Shown: positions 24,717-33,029 of the stretch, piece after piece
Layout: the number at the start of each line of letters is the position of its first letter
How positions within the stretch are numbered: the stretch's first letter is position 1
NCBI GenBank assembly: GCA_012524025.1
Contig: JAAYSC010000020.1
Location: forward strand, 1-53,687
DNA: 53,687 nucleotides
Source of the DNA: Clostridiales bacterium
GTDB lineage: Bacteria > Bacillota > Clostridia > Oscillospirales > Acutalibacteraceae
Direction: 5' to 3'
Program-made: the position numbers and the translations under genes
Notes under the pieces: model-generated
The model's input: only the letters and a program-made list of their open reading frames with translations
Database searches by the model: none
Told to the model about the DNA's origin: nothing

Positions 24717-25169
24717 TCAAGCCTTGCTTACGGCCAAGAGAAGGTTCTTAAAAATTATTGCCCTGGTTTCTTCCCGCGTATGGTCCGACAATAGTTTCAG
24801 GGCCTTGTCGGAAGTTGCGGCCAACATTAAATCTGCCGAATTTTTATCAATAATGCTTTGGTGTTTTAAATTCAGTAAATGGGCCCGGCATGTTTTTTCA
24901 TCAAGGCTTTGGCCTATATTATTAATAACATGCATAAGCAAGGCCCCTTTGCCAAGTTTTACCCGACTGATGCGGATAAATCCGCCCCCGCCCCGCCTGC
25001 TTTCAACCATATAGCCTTGCTCGGGCGTAAAGCGTGAAGAAATCACATAGTTGATTTGGCTGGGGACGCAACCGAACTGTTGGGCAAGCTCATTGCGTTG
25101 CAATTCGATTTGCCCATCGATTTCAAGCCCTTCCAAAATCATTTTGGCTATGGCAGCACTTAAATTCAC
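24717..25169 (-). CDS. ctsR: Transcriptional repressor CtsR
   Basis: A 150-residue class III heat-shock repressor. The family hallmark is the winged-helix stretch FGCVPSQINYVISSRFTPEQGYMVESRRGGGGFIRI, with the glycine-rich RGGGG wing that contacts DNA and senses temperature. The C-terminal part (LLNLKHQSIIDKNSADLMLAA) fits the dimer and McsB-interacting domain. Start: GTG at 25169, 5 bases after the Shine-Dalgarno AGAGGTGG; a GTG three codons upstream lies within that site. It heads the operon and two CtsR-type boxes flank its promoter, so it should repress itself and clpC. Confidence 0.95.
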   Translation of the reverse strand: MNLSAAIAKMILEGLEIDGQIELQRNELAQQFGCVPSQINYVISSRFTPEQGYMVESRRGGGGFIRISRVKLGKGALLMHVINNIGQSLDEKTCRAHLLNLKHQSIIDKNSADLMLAATSDKALKLLSDHTREETRAIIFKNLLLAVSKA

Positions 25170-25186
25170 CCCAACCACCTCTTTGC

Positions 25187-25203
25187 TTTGACCTTCACTG
25201 ACT
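25187..25203 (-). promoter_or_regulatory. Proximal CtsR box
   Basis: On the minus strand the heptads AGTCAGT and GGTCAAA are separated by 3 bases, matching the CtsR direct-repeat layout (GGTCAAA-NAN-GGTCAAA) with one perfect half. It lies between the -10 box and the ctsR ribosome binding site. Confidence 0.65.
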
Positions 25204-25211
25204 TTGGTTTA

Positions 25212-25240
25212 ATTATATAATATCCAAAGACTCGGGTCAA
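25212..25240 (-). promoter_or_regulatory. Promoter of the ctsR-mcsA-mcsB-clpC operon
   Basis: Minus strand TTGACC (25240-25235), exactly 17 bases, then a perfect TATAAT (25217-25212). The -35 box is inside a GGTCAAA heptad on the plus strand. Confidence 0.85.
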
Positions 25241-25258
25241 AGGTCAGTAATGGTCAAG
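25235..25258 (+). promoter_or_regulatory. Distal CtsR heptad cluster over the -35 box
   Basis: Plus-strand GGTCAAA (25235-25241), GGTCAGT (25242-25248), AAT, GGTCAAG (25252-25258). The last two form a 7-3-7 direct repeat, and the first covers the -35 hexamer. Confidence 0.65.
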
Positions 25259-25332
25259 AGCCCGCTTTTTCTCCCTTTTTCTGCTTTTTACTACTGTTTT
25301 CGCCTATTTTTGACCTTTTTCAAATTAGTAAA

Positions 25333-25366
25333 ATAAAAAACGACAAGGCTTTTTCAAGCCCTGTCG
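25333..25366 (-). terminator. Terminator of the iron-containing alcohol dehydrogenase gene
   Basis: Stem CGACAAGGCTT (25341-25351) with AAGCCCTGTCG (25356-25366), one mismatch. On the minus strand it is followed by TTTTTTATTTT. Confidence 0.85.
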
Positions 25367-25387
25367 GTCGTGTAAAGGATTTATGCT

Positions 25388-26503
25388 TTACAGCTTAAGT
25401 GTGGCCAATATTTCAGCTGCCTCTTCAAAATTTAGGCCGCCCGGTGAAATAGCAAAGTTGCCGGGGGCTTGCAGGGCCCACCTTTCTGCATACTTTTTGG
25501 CATCTGCCCCGTCTATGCGCAAATCGGGGCTGTTTACAAGTGATTTTACGGTTTTTAAAAGCCGACCTTTGTCGGTTTGCAAAAGTTCAAAAAGTTCCTT
25601 GTGCAAGTCGGGCGCAAAATTTTCAGCCCTTTCAAGAAAGGCCGGCATGAAAACAGCACAGGCCTTGCCGTGGGGCAGACCAAAGTCTTCTGTTAAAATA
25701 TAGCCCAGGGGGTGGGGAAAGGCTGTGCCCGTTTGGTTGATTGCAAGCCCCGCGTAGAGCGAGCCGTAATAAAGGGCGTCGCGAACTTCCGGTGAGGGCA
25801 AGGATTTGCTTTTATTTAAAGATTCAAGTGCCGGCCAAAGGCCGCTCAAGGCTTTTTGAGCCACACACTTGGTAAGCCCTTGACATTTGGGGGTGAAAAA
25901 TGATTCCAAGGCATGGCTGAAAGCATCAAGGGCTGTGGAAACCGTAGCATCATAAGGCACACTGTAGGTGTATTTTGGGTCGGCAAAAGATAGATTTGCA
26001 TAGTAGTCGGGGCCGGAAACACTTTTTTTGCGGCCGTTTCGGTCAATGGTCAGCACCGACACGCCGGTCACTTCGCTCCCCGTGCCTGCCGTTGTGCCCA
26101 AAAGTACCAGGGGCAGGGGCGGTTTGCCGTAGCCGTAATTATAAATTTCTTCCGCTTCAAGCTTTGGGTTTGCGGCATAAACCGCCACAGCCTTGGCAGC
26201 GTCCAAGGGGGAGCCCCCGCCTATGCCGAAAATGAAGTCTGCCTTAAAATCGGCCGCTTGCTTGCCCGCCGCATGGCAGTCCGAAAGCAAGGGGTTGGGC
26301 CCGATTTTGTCATATATCTCATATGAAATCCCTTGTGTTTTCAAGGCCTTGAGCACATCATCCAAGGCACCGCTGGCCTTGGCCGAGCCGGCACCCGTTA
26401 CCAAAAGACAGCTTTTACCCAAGTCCGCCAAAAATCGGCTGTTTTCAAAAAGAGTGTTTTTGCCGCTAAAAACCCTTGCGGGCATAAAAAAATTAAAATC
26501 CAT
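25388..26503 (-). CDS. Iron-containing (type III) alcohol dehydrogenase
   Basis: A 371-residue NAD(P)-dependent, iron-dependent dehydrogenase. Motifs are GIGGGSPLDAAKAVAVY (dinucleotide-binding), GTTAGTGSEVTGVSVLT, then the metal-ligand histidine motifs DAFSHALESFFTP and TAFPHPLGY. Length fits the family. I use the ATG at 26503, 8 bases after GGAGG, over the GTG at 26512 that overlaps that site. It stands alone on the minus strand, with its own terminator and divergent from apbE. It probably reduces an aldehyde during fermentation (ethanol/butanol type). The exact substrate is not readable. Confidence 0.93.
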   Translation of the reverse strand: MDFNFFMPARVFSGKNTLFENSRFLADLGKSCLLVTGAGSAKASGALDDVLKALKTQGISYEIYDKIGPNPLLSDCHAAGKQAADFKADFIFGIGGGSPLDAAKAVAVYAANPKLEAEEIYNYGYGKPPLPLVLLGTTAGTGSEVTGVSVLTIDRNGRKKSVSGPDYYANLSFADPKYTYSVPYDATVSTALDAFSHALESFFTPKCQGLTKCVAQKALSGLWPALESLNKSKSLPSPEVRDALYYGSLYAGLAINQTGTAFPHPLGYILTEDFGLPHGKACAVFMPAFLERAENFAPDLHKELFELLQTDKGRLLKTVKSLVNSPDLRIDGADAKKYAERWALQAPGNFAISPGGLNFEEAAEILATLKL

Positions 26504-26598
26504 CCGTGGCACCTCCGTCCCCTATTATGGTTTAAAGCCGCCCTTTATGCAAGGCCGAGGGGTGAAGAAATTTCTTTGCAAAGCGGTCTTGTGCGGGC

Positions 26599-26627
26599 TT
26601 GCATTAGGGGTCTTATAATTGTATAAT
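26599..26627 (+). promoter_or_regulatory. Promoter of the apbE-rnf operon
   Basis: TTGCAT (26599-26604), 17-base spacer, perfect TATAAT (26622-26627). It lies about 50 bases upstream of the TTG start of apbE in the divergent intergenic region. Confidence 0.75.
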
Positions 26628-26677
26628 TATGTGGTTGATTTTAAGCTTATTAAAGAAATTTAAACAGAGGTGTAATT

Positions 26678-27718
26678 TTGGCCCTTCGTTTTCGATCAAG
26701 AAGTAAAAGAAAAAACACCATCGCCCTAATCGCTGCCCTTCTTGCGGCCGCGGTTTTATCGGGCTTGTTTGCCCTTGATTACAAGCTCAACACAAGCAAA
26801 CACGACCACCATGATTTTGTCATGGGTACGGTGGTCAGCCTAAAACTTACGGGTCAAGGCGGGCCGGCAACGGCAGAGAAAATTGTTAAGCAGATGCGCA
26901 ATTTGGAATATAAGCAACTTTCTTGGCGGGTTGCGGACACTTACATAGCAAAAGCCAATGCCAAGGCCGGTTTGGCTTCTTTTGAGCCCGACGAAGAAAC
27001 CTTGCGCTATCTTGAAGATTCGCTGAAAATTTGCCGGGCAAGCAAGGGCGCTTTAGATATAAGTATAGGTAAAATCACCGCCTTGTGGGATTTTGATTCG
27101 GATGAAAAAGTTTTGCCCGATAAGGGCGAAATTGAAGCTCTCTTGCCCTTTGTCGACTATAAAAACATTGATTTGAGTGATGGGCAAATATTTGTCGGTC
27201 AAAACCAAGCCCTTGACATGGGGGCGGTGGGCAAGGGAATAGCCTGTGATGAGGCCCGCGCCCTCTTGCGCGTCAGTTCCGTCAAGTCCGCCATTGTTTC
27301 TGTGGGCGGCAGCGTTTTGCTTTATAATACGGAAGCTCGTGTGGGTATTCGAAACCCCGACGGCGGTCCCAATGATTATTTGGGTATTTTAAAACTTAAA
27401 AACTGTAATATCTCCACTTCCGGCAATTACGAGAAGGCCTTTGAATTTGAAGGTGAAAAATACCACCACATACTGGACCCAAAAACCGGCTACCCCGTTG
27501 ACAATGACTTGGCCGGTGTTACCGTTATTTGCAAGGACGGCCTGACTGCCGATGCACTTTCAACGGCCTGCTTTGTTCTGGGTTACAAGGACAGTCTGCC
27601 GCTTTTGGAAGAATATGAAGCCCGTGCGGTTTTTGTTTTTAAAGACAAAAGCGTGCGCACAAGCGGGCTGCTTGAAAAAGATTTCAGCCTTACCGACAGC
27701 GCCTACCAACTCGTCTGA
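26678..27718 (+). CDS. apbE: FAD:protein FMN transferase ApbE
   Basis: A 346-residue flavin transferase that attaches FMN to a threonine of target proteins outside the membrane. An N-terminal Arg/Lys-rich stretch and membrane anchor (residues 14-34) place the domain on the outer face. Visible motifs are HDFVMGTVVSL, DMGAVGKGIACDEA, IVSVGGSV, ISTSGNYEKAF and TADALSTACFVLG. The start is TTG with GAGGTG upstream. It is the first gene ahead of the NusG-II, Gx and rnfCDGEAB genes, and its targets are very likely RnfD and RnfG, which both have the recognition motif. Confidence 0.94.
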   Translation: MALRFRSRSKRKNTIALIAALLAAAVLSGLFALDYKLNTSKHDHHDFVMGTVVSLKLTGQGGPATAEKIVKQMRNLEYKQLSWRVADTYIAKANAKAGLASFEPDEETLRYLEDSLKICRASKGALDISIGKITALWDFDSDEKVLPDKGEIEALLPFVDYKNIDLSDGQIFVGQNQALDMGAVGKGIACDEARALLRVSSVKSAIVSVGGSVLLYNTEARVGIRNPDGGPNDYLGILKLKNCNISTSGNYEKAFEFEGEKYHHILDPKTGYPVDNDLAGVTVICKDGLTADALSTACFVLGYKDSLPLLEEYEARAVFVFKDKSVRTSGLLEKDFSLTDSAYQLV

Positions 27719-27732
27719 AGGGGAACGATTTT

Positions 27733-28113
27733 ATGATAAAACTTTTTAAAAGAGCAGATTTTTATCTTATTCTCTTCTTTTGCCTTTTGGGTATTGTAAG
27801 CTTTGTGCCTCGCCTTATGGCTTCCGGCAATATGACGGCTACAATCAGCCAAAGGGGTCAAGTGCTTTATTCAATAGATCTTGACAACATTCAAGGTTCT
27901 TATACGATTACAATTGACGGCCGACCTTCGGCCGATATTCTTGTCAAAAAAGGTGAAATCGGCTTTGTGCGAGCCACCTGCCCGGACAAGATCTGTGTCA
28001 AAACCGGTATGCTGACCAAACCCGGCCAGTCTGCCGCTTGCCTGCCGGCCAAACTTATTATCACAACCGGCAAAGCCACGGGCCGCAAGGCACCGGATGT
28101 TATTACTTATTGA
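27733..28113 (+). CDS. NusG domain II-containing protein
   Basis: A 126-residue membrane-anchored protein: an N-terminal hydrophobic segment (residues 10-28), then a small beta-barrel domain with the conserved cysteine pattern RATCPDKICVKTG...AACLPAKLII. This family regularly accompanies apbE and Rnf genes in clostridia. Its function is not established. The paired cysteines outside the membrane suggest a redox or assembly role, which is inference. It lies 14 bases after apbE with AAGGGGAA as binding site. Confidence 0.85.
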   Translation: MIKLFKRADFYLILFFCLLGIVSFVPRLMASGNMTATISQRGQVLYSIDLDNIQGSYTITIDGRPSADILVKKGEIGFVRATCPDKICVKTGMLTKPGQSAACLPAKLIITTGKATGRKAPDVITY

Positions 28114-28127
28114 TTTAGGCGGTTTTT

Positions 28128-28667
28128 ATGCGTAAGAGTGAAAGAGCAAAACTTACAGGCAGAATTGCCCTCTTGGGCGTTTTGGGCGCCCAGGCGCTTG
28201 CCTTGAGCTTCATTGAAAGCTTGTTACCCCCGCTGCCCGGCATGCCGCCGGGTGCCAAGCCGGGGTTTTCCAATATAGTTACTATGTACACCGTGTCTTA
28301 CATAGGAACCAAACAAGCCTTGTTAATAACCTTAATCAAGGCGATTTTTGCCGGCCTGACCAGGGGACCTTCGGCCTTTATGATGAGCTTGGCCGGCGGG
28401 CTTTTGAGCACCTTTGTAATGGCAAGTATGCTGCGCATCAGCGGTAGACCAAACGGCATTGCCGGCATTTCCGTGGCTTCTGCCGCGGCCCATAACATGG
28501 GGCAGCTTTTGGCGGCCATGTTCCTCTTGCGCTCCACCGCTCTTGTCGGCTACCTGCCTGTTTTAATTTTCTTTTCCGTAGCAACAGGCTTGGTCACGGG
28601 CACCATTCTCAAATACCTTCTGCCTGCCCTGGACCGCCAGAGCGAATTTTTTCTTCTGCATAAATAA
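28128..28667 (+). CDS. Gx transporter family protein (HepS-like)
   Basis: A 179-residue integral membrane protein with about five or six hydrophobic segments. GALGAQALALSFIESLLPPLPGMPPGAKPGFSN-type wording and the LAGGLLSTFVMASMLR stretch match the Gx transporter family, sometimes annotated as heptaprenyl diphosphate synthase component I, which resembles ECF transporter S components. It sits between the NusG-II gene and rnfC, 14 bases after the former. A flavin- or quinone-related substrate would fit the context but is not shown. Confidence 0.85.
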   Translation: MRKSERAKLTGRIALLGVLGAQALALSFIESLLPPLPGMPPGAKPGFSNIVTMYTVSYIGTKQALLITLIKAIFAGLTRGPSAFMMSLAGGLLSTFVMASMLRISGRPNGIAGISVASAAAHNMGQLLAAMFLLRSTALVGYLPVLIFFSVATGLVTGTILKYLLPALDRQSEFFLLHK

Positions 28668-28681
28668 TCGGCTACAAAGCT

Positions 28682-28709
28682 CAAGCCCCAAGGTCACTTA
28701 TGGGGCTTG
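28682..28709 (+). promoter_or_regulatory. Stem-loop ahead of rnfC
   Basis: CAAGCCCCA (28682-28690) pairs with TGGGGCTTG (28701-28709), a perfect 9-base stem with a 10-base loop and no T-run. A TATAAT-like box follows at 28717-28722 without a good -35. It may be an RNA-processing, stability or weak secondary-promoter element. Confidence 0.5.
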
Positions 28710-28744
28710 TTAAGCATATAATATATTTTAGGAGGCCAAGGTCT

Positions 28745-30097
28745 ATGAGTAAAAAGGTCTTAAGCGGTATTTTGCGACCGGCCGCAAGGGTAAAGGGTGG
28801 TGTGCCAGTTGCCCACAAGAAAAACACCGCCGAACTGCCGGTTGAGCGTATGCCGGCACCCGAAAGTGTGGTTATCCCCATGTTGCAACACATTGGGGCC
28901 CACTGCGTGCCAAGGGTCAAGCGCGGTGACAAGGTTGCCGTCGGCCAACTTATCGCCGATTCAGACAAATATGTCAGCGCCCCCATCCATGCCACTATTT
29001 CGGGAACGGTTAATAAGATAGGCGAAACCGTCTTGCCCCACGGCGTTATAGTGCCCAGCATTTTAATTGAGTCCGACGGTGAAATGCGGCTCTTTGAAGG
29101 CTTGGAGCCGCCCAAGGTCAACAATAAGGAAGATTTTATACAGGCAGTCAGGCAATCCGGTCTGGTAGGCTTGGGCGGTGCGGGCTTCCCCACCCATGTC
29201 AAGCTAAACATTCCGGCCGACAAAGAGGTGGACACCCTGGTCATAAATGTTGCCGAATGCGAGCCCTTTATTACCGTTGACTACCGTGAAAGCATGGAAA
29301 ACTCTTGGGACATCCTTTCGGGCGTTTATACCATCAAAGAATTTTTGGGGCTTAAAAATGTTATTATCGCGGTTGAAGACAATAAGCCGGACGCCTTGGC
29401 GGAGCTTAAAAAAATAGCCGATGCCCAAAGCAATCTTGACGGCGGCGTTAAAGTTATGGCGCTCAAGTCACGCTACCCGCAAGGGGCGGAAAAAATGCTG
29501 GTCCTGGCGGCAACCGGCCGCAAGGTGCCGCCCGGTAAGTTGCCTGCGGATATAGGCTGCCTTGTTATGAATGTTGCCACCGTTGCCTTCATTGCCCGCT
29601 ATTTAAAAAGCGGCAAACCCCTGGTCAGCCGTTCCTTGACCGTTGACGGTTCTGCTGTGGCAAACCCTAAAAATGTACGCGTCGCCTTGGGCACAAACAT
29701 AGGCGATATTTTTGATTTTTGCGGCGGGTTCAAGGTTGAGCCTTACAAGATTATTACCGGCGGCCCCATGATGGGCCTTGCCATAATCGGCACGGACTTG
29801 CCCGTTATAAAGCAAAATAATGCTCTCTTGGCCCTGGACCAAAAGGCATACAAGTTTAAAAAAGAGCGCGATTGCATCCGCTGCGGCCGCTGCGTAACGG
29901 CCTGCCCCATGGGGCTTATGCCCGCGCTTATAGCCCGTTATGCCGAGGCAGACGAAGCCCATAAGCTTGAACACACGGGTGTTACTGTTTGCATGGAATG
30001 CGGCAGCTGTGCTTACGACTGCCCTTCCGCCATACCCCTGGTGCAGCATATGAGGCTGGCCAAATCTAAACTTGCAGCCTACAAGGCAAAACAATAA
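28745..30097 (+). CDS. rnfC: Rnf complex subunit RnfC
   Basis: A 450-residue peripheral subunit that carries electrons between NADH/NAD+ and the membrane part. N-terminal barrel-sandwich region, a GLGGAGFPTHVKL nucleotide/flavin-binding block around residues 140-153, and two [4Fe-4S] motifs: CIRCGRCVTACP (377-388) and CMECGSCAYDCP (416-427). I use the ATG at 28745, 9 bases after GGAGG, since an earlier in-frame ATG lies inside the upstream hairpin. It is the first of six Rnf genes, order C-D-G-E-A-B. Confidence 0.96.
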   Translation: MSKKVLSGILRPAARVKGGVPVAHKKNTAELPVERMPAPESVVIPMLQHIGAHCVPRVKRGDKVAVGQLIADSDKYVSAPIHATISGTVNKIGETVLPHGVIVPSILIESDGEMRLFEGLEPPKVNNKEDFIQAVRQSGLVGLGGAGFPTHVKLNIPADKEVDTLVINVAECEPFITVDYRESMENSWDILSGVYTIKEFLGLKNVIIAVEDNKPDALAELKKIADAQSNLDGGVKVMALKSRYPQGAEKMLVLAATGRKVPPGKLPADIGCLVMNVATVAFIARYLKSGKPLVSRSLTVDGSAVANPKNVRVALGTNIGDIFDFCGGFKVEPYKIITGGPMMGLAIIGTDLPVIKQNNALLALDQKAYKFKKERDCIRCGRCVTACPMGLMPALIARYAEADEAHKLEHTGVTVCMECGSCAYDCPSAIPLVQHMRLAKSKLAAYKAKQ

Positions 30098-30129
30098 TCT
30101 CAAATTCACAGAAGGGAATGATAGTGTAA

Positions 30130-31146
30130 ATGGTTTTAGACAAAAAACTTACCGTCAGCGCCTCACCCCATGTTCGCTCAAGCGTTACAACAACGGGCAT
30201 TATGCTGGATGTAATCATAGCCATGATCCCGGCCTTGATTGCCGCTGTTGTCTTTTTCGGGCCGCGGGTGCTGGGTTTGACTGCGGTAACGGTTATTACA
30301 GCTGTCTTGAGTGAATATGTGTCACGCAAGGCCATGAAAAGGCACGGGACTCTGGGTGACCTGAGTGCTGTTGTAACAGGCATGCTCCTGGCCTTCAACC
30401 TACCTGCCACCATGCCTTTTTGGATGGCTGCCATAGGGTCGGTTGTAGCCATTGTGGTGGTCAAACAGTTTTTCGGCGGTATCGGTATGAACTATGTCAA
30501 CCCCGCGCTGATAGGCCGAATTGTGCTTTTCGTCTCTTTCCCCACAGCCATGACCAACTGGGTGGCAGCAGGTGCCTGGCACAAGGGCGGCGTTGATACC
30601 ATCACAACCGCCACCCCCATGGCCCAACTGAAAGAAGTTTTTACCGGCGGCAATTTTGACAAGATTGGCGAAATTGTAGAACCCGGCTTAGGGGAAATGC
30701 TGATGGGCAAACACGGTGCCAGCCTGGGCGAAGTTTGTGCCATAGCCTTGATAATCGGCGGGCTCTACCTTCTTATCAGGGGTGTTATTTCACCTATAAT
30801 CCCCCTGACATATGTTGGCAGCGTTGCCCTCATAATGCTTGTGGCCGGCCGCGGTAACCTTCAGTTTGTCGCCTATCAAGTTTTGGGCGGCGGCCTTCTC
30901 TTAGGTGCCATTTTCATGGCAACCGACTACACCACTTCACCGGTAAATCCCAAGGGAAAAGTTATTTTTGCCATAGGTTGCGGGGTTTTGACTTCTGTCA
31001 TCCGCCTCTACGGAAATATACCCGAAGGGGTTTCTTTCGCTATCATAATTATGAATATTTTGGTACCCCACATTGAAAACATCACAACACCCAAACCATT
31101 CGGAACCCCCAAAGAGGAAAAAGCAGCCAAGGAGGGTGACAAATGA
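30130..31146 (+). CDS. rnfD: Rnf complex subunit RnfD
   Basis: A 338-residue membrane subunit with about nine or ten hydrophobic segments. The covalent FMN site is expected at Thr162 in the motif T-A-T-P (residues 160-163, TTATPMAQL). NPALIGRIVLF and TDYTTSPVNPKGK are further family blocks. Its last 4 bases overlap the rnfG start. The flavin would be loaded by the ApbE encoded upstream. Confidence 0.95.
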   Translation: MVLDKKLTVSASPHVRSSVTTTGIMLDVIIAMIPALIAAVVFFGPRVLGLTAVTVITAVLSEYVSRKAMKRHGTLGDLSAVVTGMLLAFNLPATMPFWMAAIGSVVAIVVVKQFFGGIGMNYVNPALIGRIVLFVSFPTAMTNWVAAGAWHKGGVDTITTATPMAQLKEVFTGGNFDKIGEIVEPGLGEMLMGKHGASLGEVCAIALIIGGLYLLIRGVISPIIPLTYVGSVALIMLVAGRGNLQFVAYQVLGGGLLLGAIFMATDYTTSPVNPKGKVIFAIGCGVLTSVIRLYGNIPEGVSFAIIIMNILVPHIENITTPKPFGTPKEEKAAKEGDK

Positions 31147-31727
31147 AGAATTTCAAGGCAAAAGATTTGTTGATACCCGGTTTGGTACTCTTTGTCATCA
31201 GCCTGGTAACCACCTTGCTTTTGGCCCTGACCAACCAAGTTACAGCCCCCATAATTGAAGATATGGCTGTCCAAACCGCCGTGGAGGCCCAAAAGAAGGT
31301 TTTGCAAGAGGCCGAAAGTTTCTCGGACCAAGCCTTGCTTGCCAAGTTAGACGGCAAGGAATATGAATACTATGAAGGCTTTGATTCGGACGGCAAGCTT
31401 GTGGGTTATGTTTTCACAACCGTCTCAAAGGGTTATGGCGGCGAAATTAAGCTCATGAGCGGCATTGACAAAGACGGTGCCATAGCCGGGCTTGAAGTTT
31501 TGCACATGAGCGAAACACCCGGCTTGGGCATGAATGCCGCCGAGGACAGCTTCTTAAACCTTTTCAAGGGCAAGGCCAAAAGTGTGAAAATCACAACATC
31601 CAAGGCTTCGGGCGATGAAATCGCCGCCCTGACGGGTGCCACCGTAACATCGGACGCCCTGGGCCGGGCGGTCAATCAAGCCCTCGACTTGTTCCAATAT
31701 ATTGCAGGAGGTAGTCCAAATGGCTGA
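31143..31727 (+). CDS. rnfG: Rnf complex subunit RnfG
   Basis: A 194-residue subunit with one N-terminal membrane anchor (residues 11-30) and an extracytoplasmic FMN-binding domain. The flavinylation motif is T-G-A-T at 164-167 (AALTGATVTSDA), with FMN expected on Thr167. ETPGLGMNA is a conserved family block. AAGGAGGGTG precedes the ATG, which overlaps the rnfD stop (ATGA). Confidence 0.95.
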   Translation: MKNFKAKDLLIPGLVLFVISLVTTLLLALTNQVTAPIIEDMAVQTAVEAQKKVLQEAESFSDQALLAKLDGKEYEYYEGFDSDGKLVGYVFTTVSKGYGGEIKLMSGIDKDGAIAGLEVLHMSETPGLGMNAAEDSFLNLFKGKAKSVKITTSKASGDEIAALTGATVTSDALGRAVNQALDLFQYIAGGSPNG

Positions 31728-32430
31728 AAAAAAGACACTTTGGCATGAGCTGACCAAGGGTTTTGTCAGTGAAAACCCGGTTTTGCGTTTGGTTTTGGGC
31801 ACCTGCCCAACGCTTGCCATTTCAACTTCCGTCACGGGTTCGCTGGGTATGGGCCTTTCTGCAACCTTGGTTTTGATAGGCTCGAACTTCGTGGTTTCCT
31901 TGCTTAGAAAACTTATACCCGATAAGGTCCGCATACCGGCTTATGTTATTATAATCGCCTCTTTCGTTTCAATAGTGCAAATGCTGGTAAAGGCCTTTGC
32001 GCCGGCTATAGACCAGCAGCTTGGTATCTTTTTACCCTTAATCGTTGTTAATTGTATTATATTGGGTCGGGCCGAAGCCTTCGCCGGCAAAAACTCTGTT
32101 TTAGCATCCACCATAGACGGCATCGGCATGGGTATCGGCTTTACGGGTGCTATTGTTTTAATAGCCCTCATTCGTGAGTTTTTCGGGGCCGGCAGCGTGG
32201 CCGGCTTGCAAATTTTGCCCGAATCCATTCCCCCCATGATTATTTTCATCCTACCCCCGGGCGGCTTCTTTGTTTACGGTATTCTCATGGCCCTGGCCAA
32301 CAGATTGGCCGAAAGAAAAGATTTACCGCCGGCCGAATTGCAGTCTTGTGAACACTGCCCCATGTCTGTGGCATGCGGTGGCAGGTTTGTTGACCAAGCC
32401 GACAATGAAAAGGAGGTTAAAGAGGCATGA
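31720..32430 (+). CDS. rnfE: Rnf complex subunit RnfE
   Basis: A 236-residue membrane protein with six hydrophobic helices, homologous to RnfA. NPVLRLVLGTCPTLA, IVVNCIILGRAEAFA (conserved NCxxLGRAEA with the Fe-binding Cys) and the C-terminal CEHCP stretch are visible. The start is the ATG at 31720 after AGGAGGT, overlapping rnfG by 8 bases. RnfA/RnfE form the ion-channel core with a buried [2Fe-2S] cluster. Confidence 0.95.
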   Translation: MAEKKTLWHELTKGFVSENPVLRLVLGTCPTLAISTSVTGSLGMGLSATLVLIGSNFVVSLLRKLIPDKVRIPAYVIIIASFVSIVQMLVKAFAPAIDQQLGIFLPLIVVNCIILGRAEAFAGKNSVLASTIDGIGMGIGFTGAIVLIALIREFFGAGSVAGLQILPESIPPMIIFILPPGGFFVYGILMALANRLAERKDLPPAELQSCEHCPMSVACGGRFVDQADNEKEVKEA

Positions 32431-33017
32431 AAGTTTTTATGGCATTGATTTTTACCGGGATTTTGACCGAAAACTTTGTTCTTGCAAAGTTCCTTGGTAT
32501 TTGCCCCTTCTTGGGTGTTTCCAGAAAGCTTAATACGGCAATGGGTATGTCGGCCGCCGTTATTTTTGTAATGGTGCTTTCAACTGCCGTCACCTACCCC
32601 ATAAACCAACACCTTTTAATTAAATATGAACTTGAATACTTACAAACAATAGTATTTATACTCATCATAGCCGCCCTGGTACAACTGGTTGAAATAGTCT
32701 TAAAAAAATACATAAAGGCGCTTTACAACTCCCTGGGCATTTACCTGCCCCTTATAACCACCAACTGTGCCGTGCTGGGTGTTGTTTTCTTAAACCTTGA
32801 TAAATCCTTGACTTATTCACAGTCGCTGGTTAATTCTTTGGGCGCCGGCTTGGGCTTTATGTTGGCCATGTTTATGTTTGCCGGTGTCCGCGAGCGTATG
32901 GAAAGCTGTAAGGTCCCCAAGTTTTTGGAAGGCCTGCCCATCACACTTATATCCGCTGCCCTTGTTTCCGTATCCTTCCTGGGCTTTGGCGGCATAGTGG
33001 AAAATATATTTAAATAG
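32427..33017 (+). CDS. rnfA: Rnf complex subunit RnfA
   Basis: A 196-residue membrane protein with six hydrophobic segments. LTENFVLAKFLGICPFLGVS and LPLITTNCAVLGV (conserved Cys motifs of the RnfA/NqrE family) are clear. It overlaps rnfE by 4 bases (ATGA). It pairs with RnfE in the membrane core that moves Na+ or H+. Confidence 0.96.
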   Translation: MKVFMALIFTGILTENFVLAKFLGICPFLGVSRKLNTAMGMSAAVIFVMVLSTAVTYPINQHLLIKYELEYLQTIVFILIIAALVQLVEIVLKKYIKALYNSLGIYLPLITTNCAVLGVVFLNLDKSLTYSQSLVNSLGAGLGFMLAMFMFAGVRERMESCKVPKFLEGLPITLISAALVSVSFLGFGGIVENIFK

Positions 33018-33029
33018 GAGGCGGGAAAT

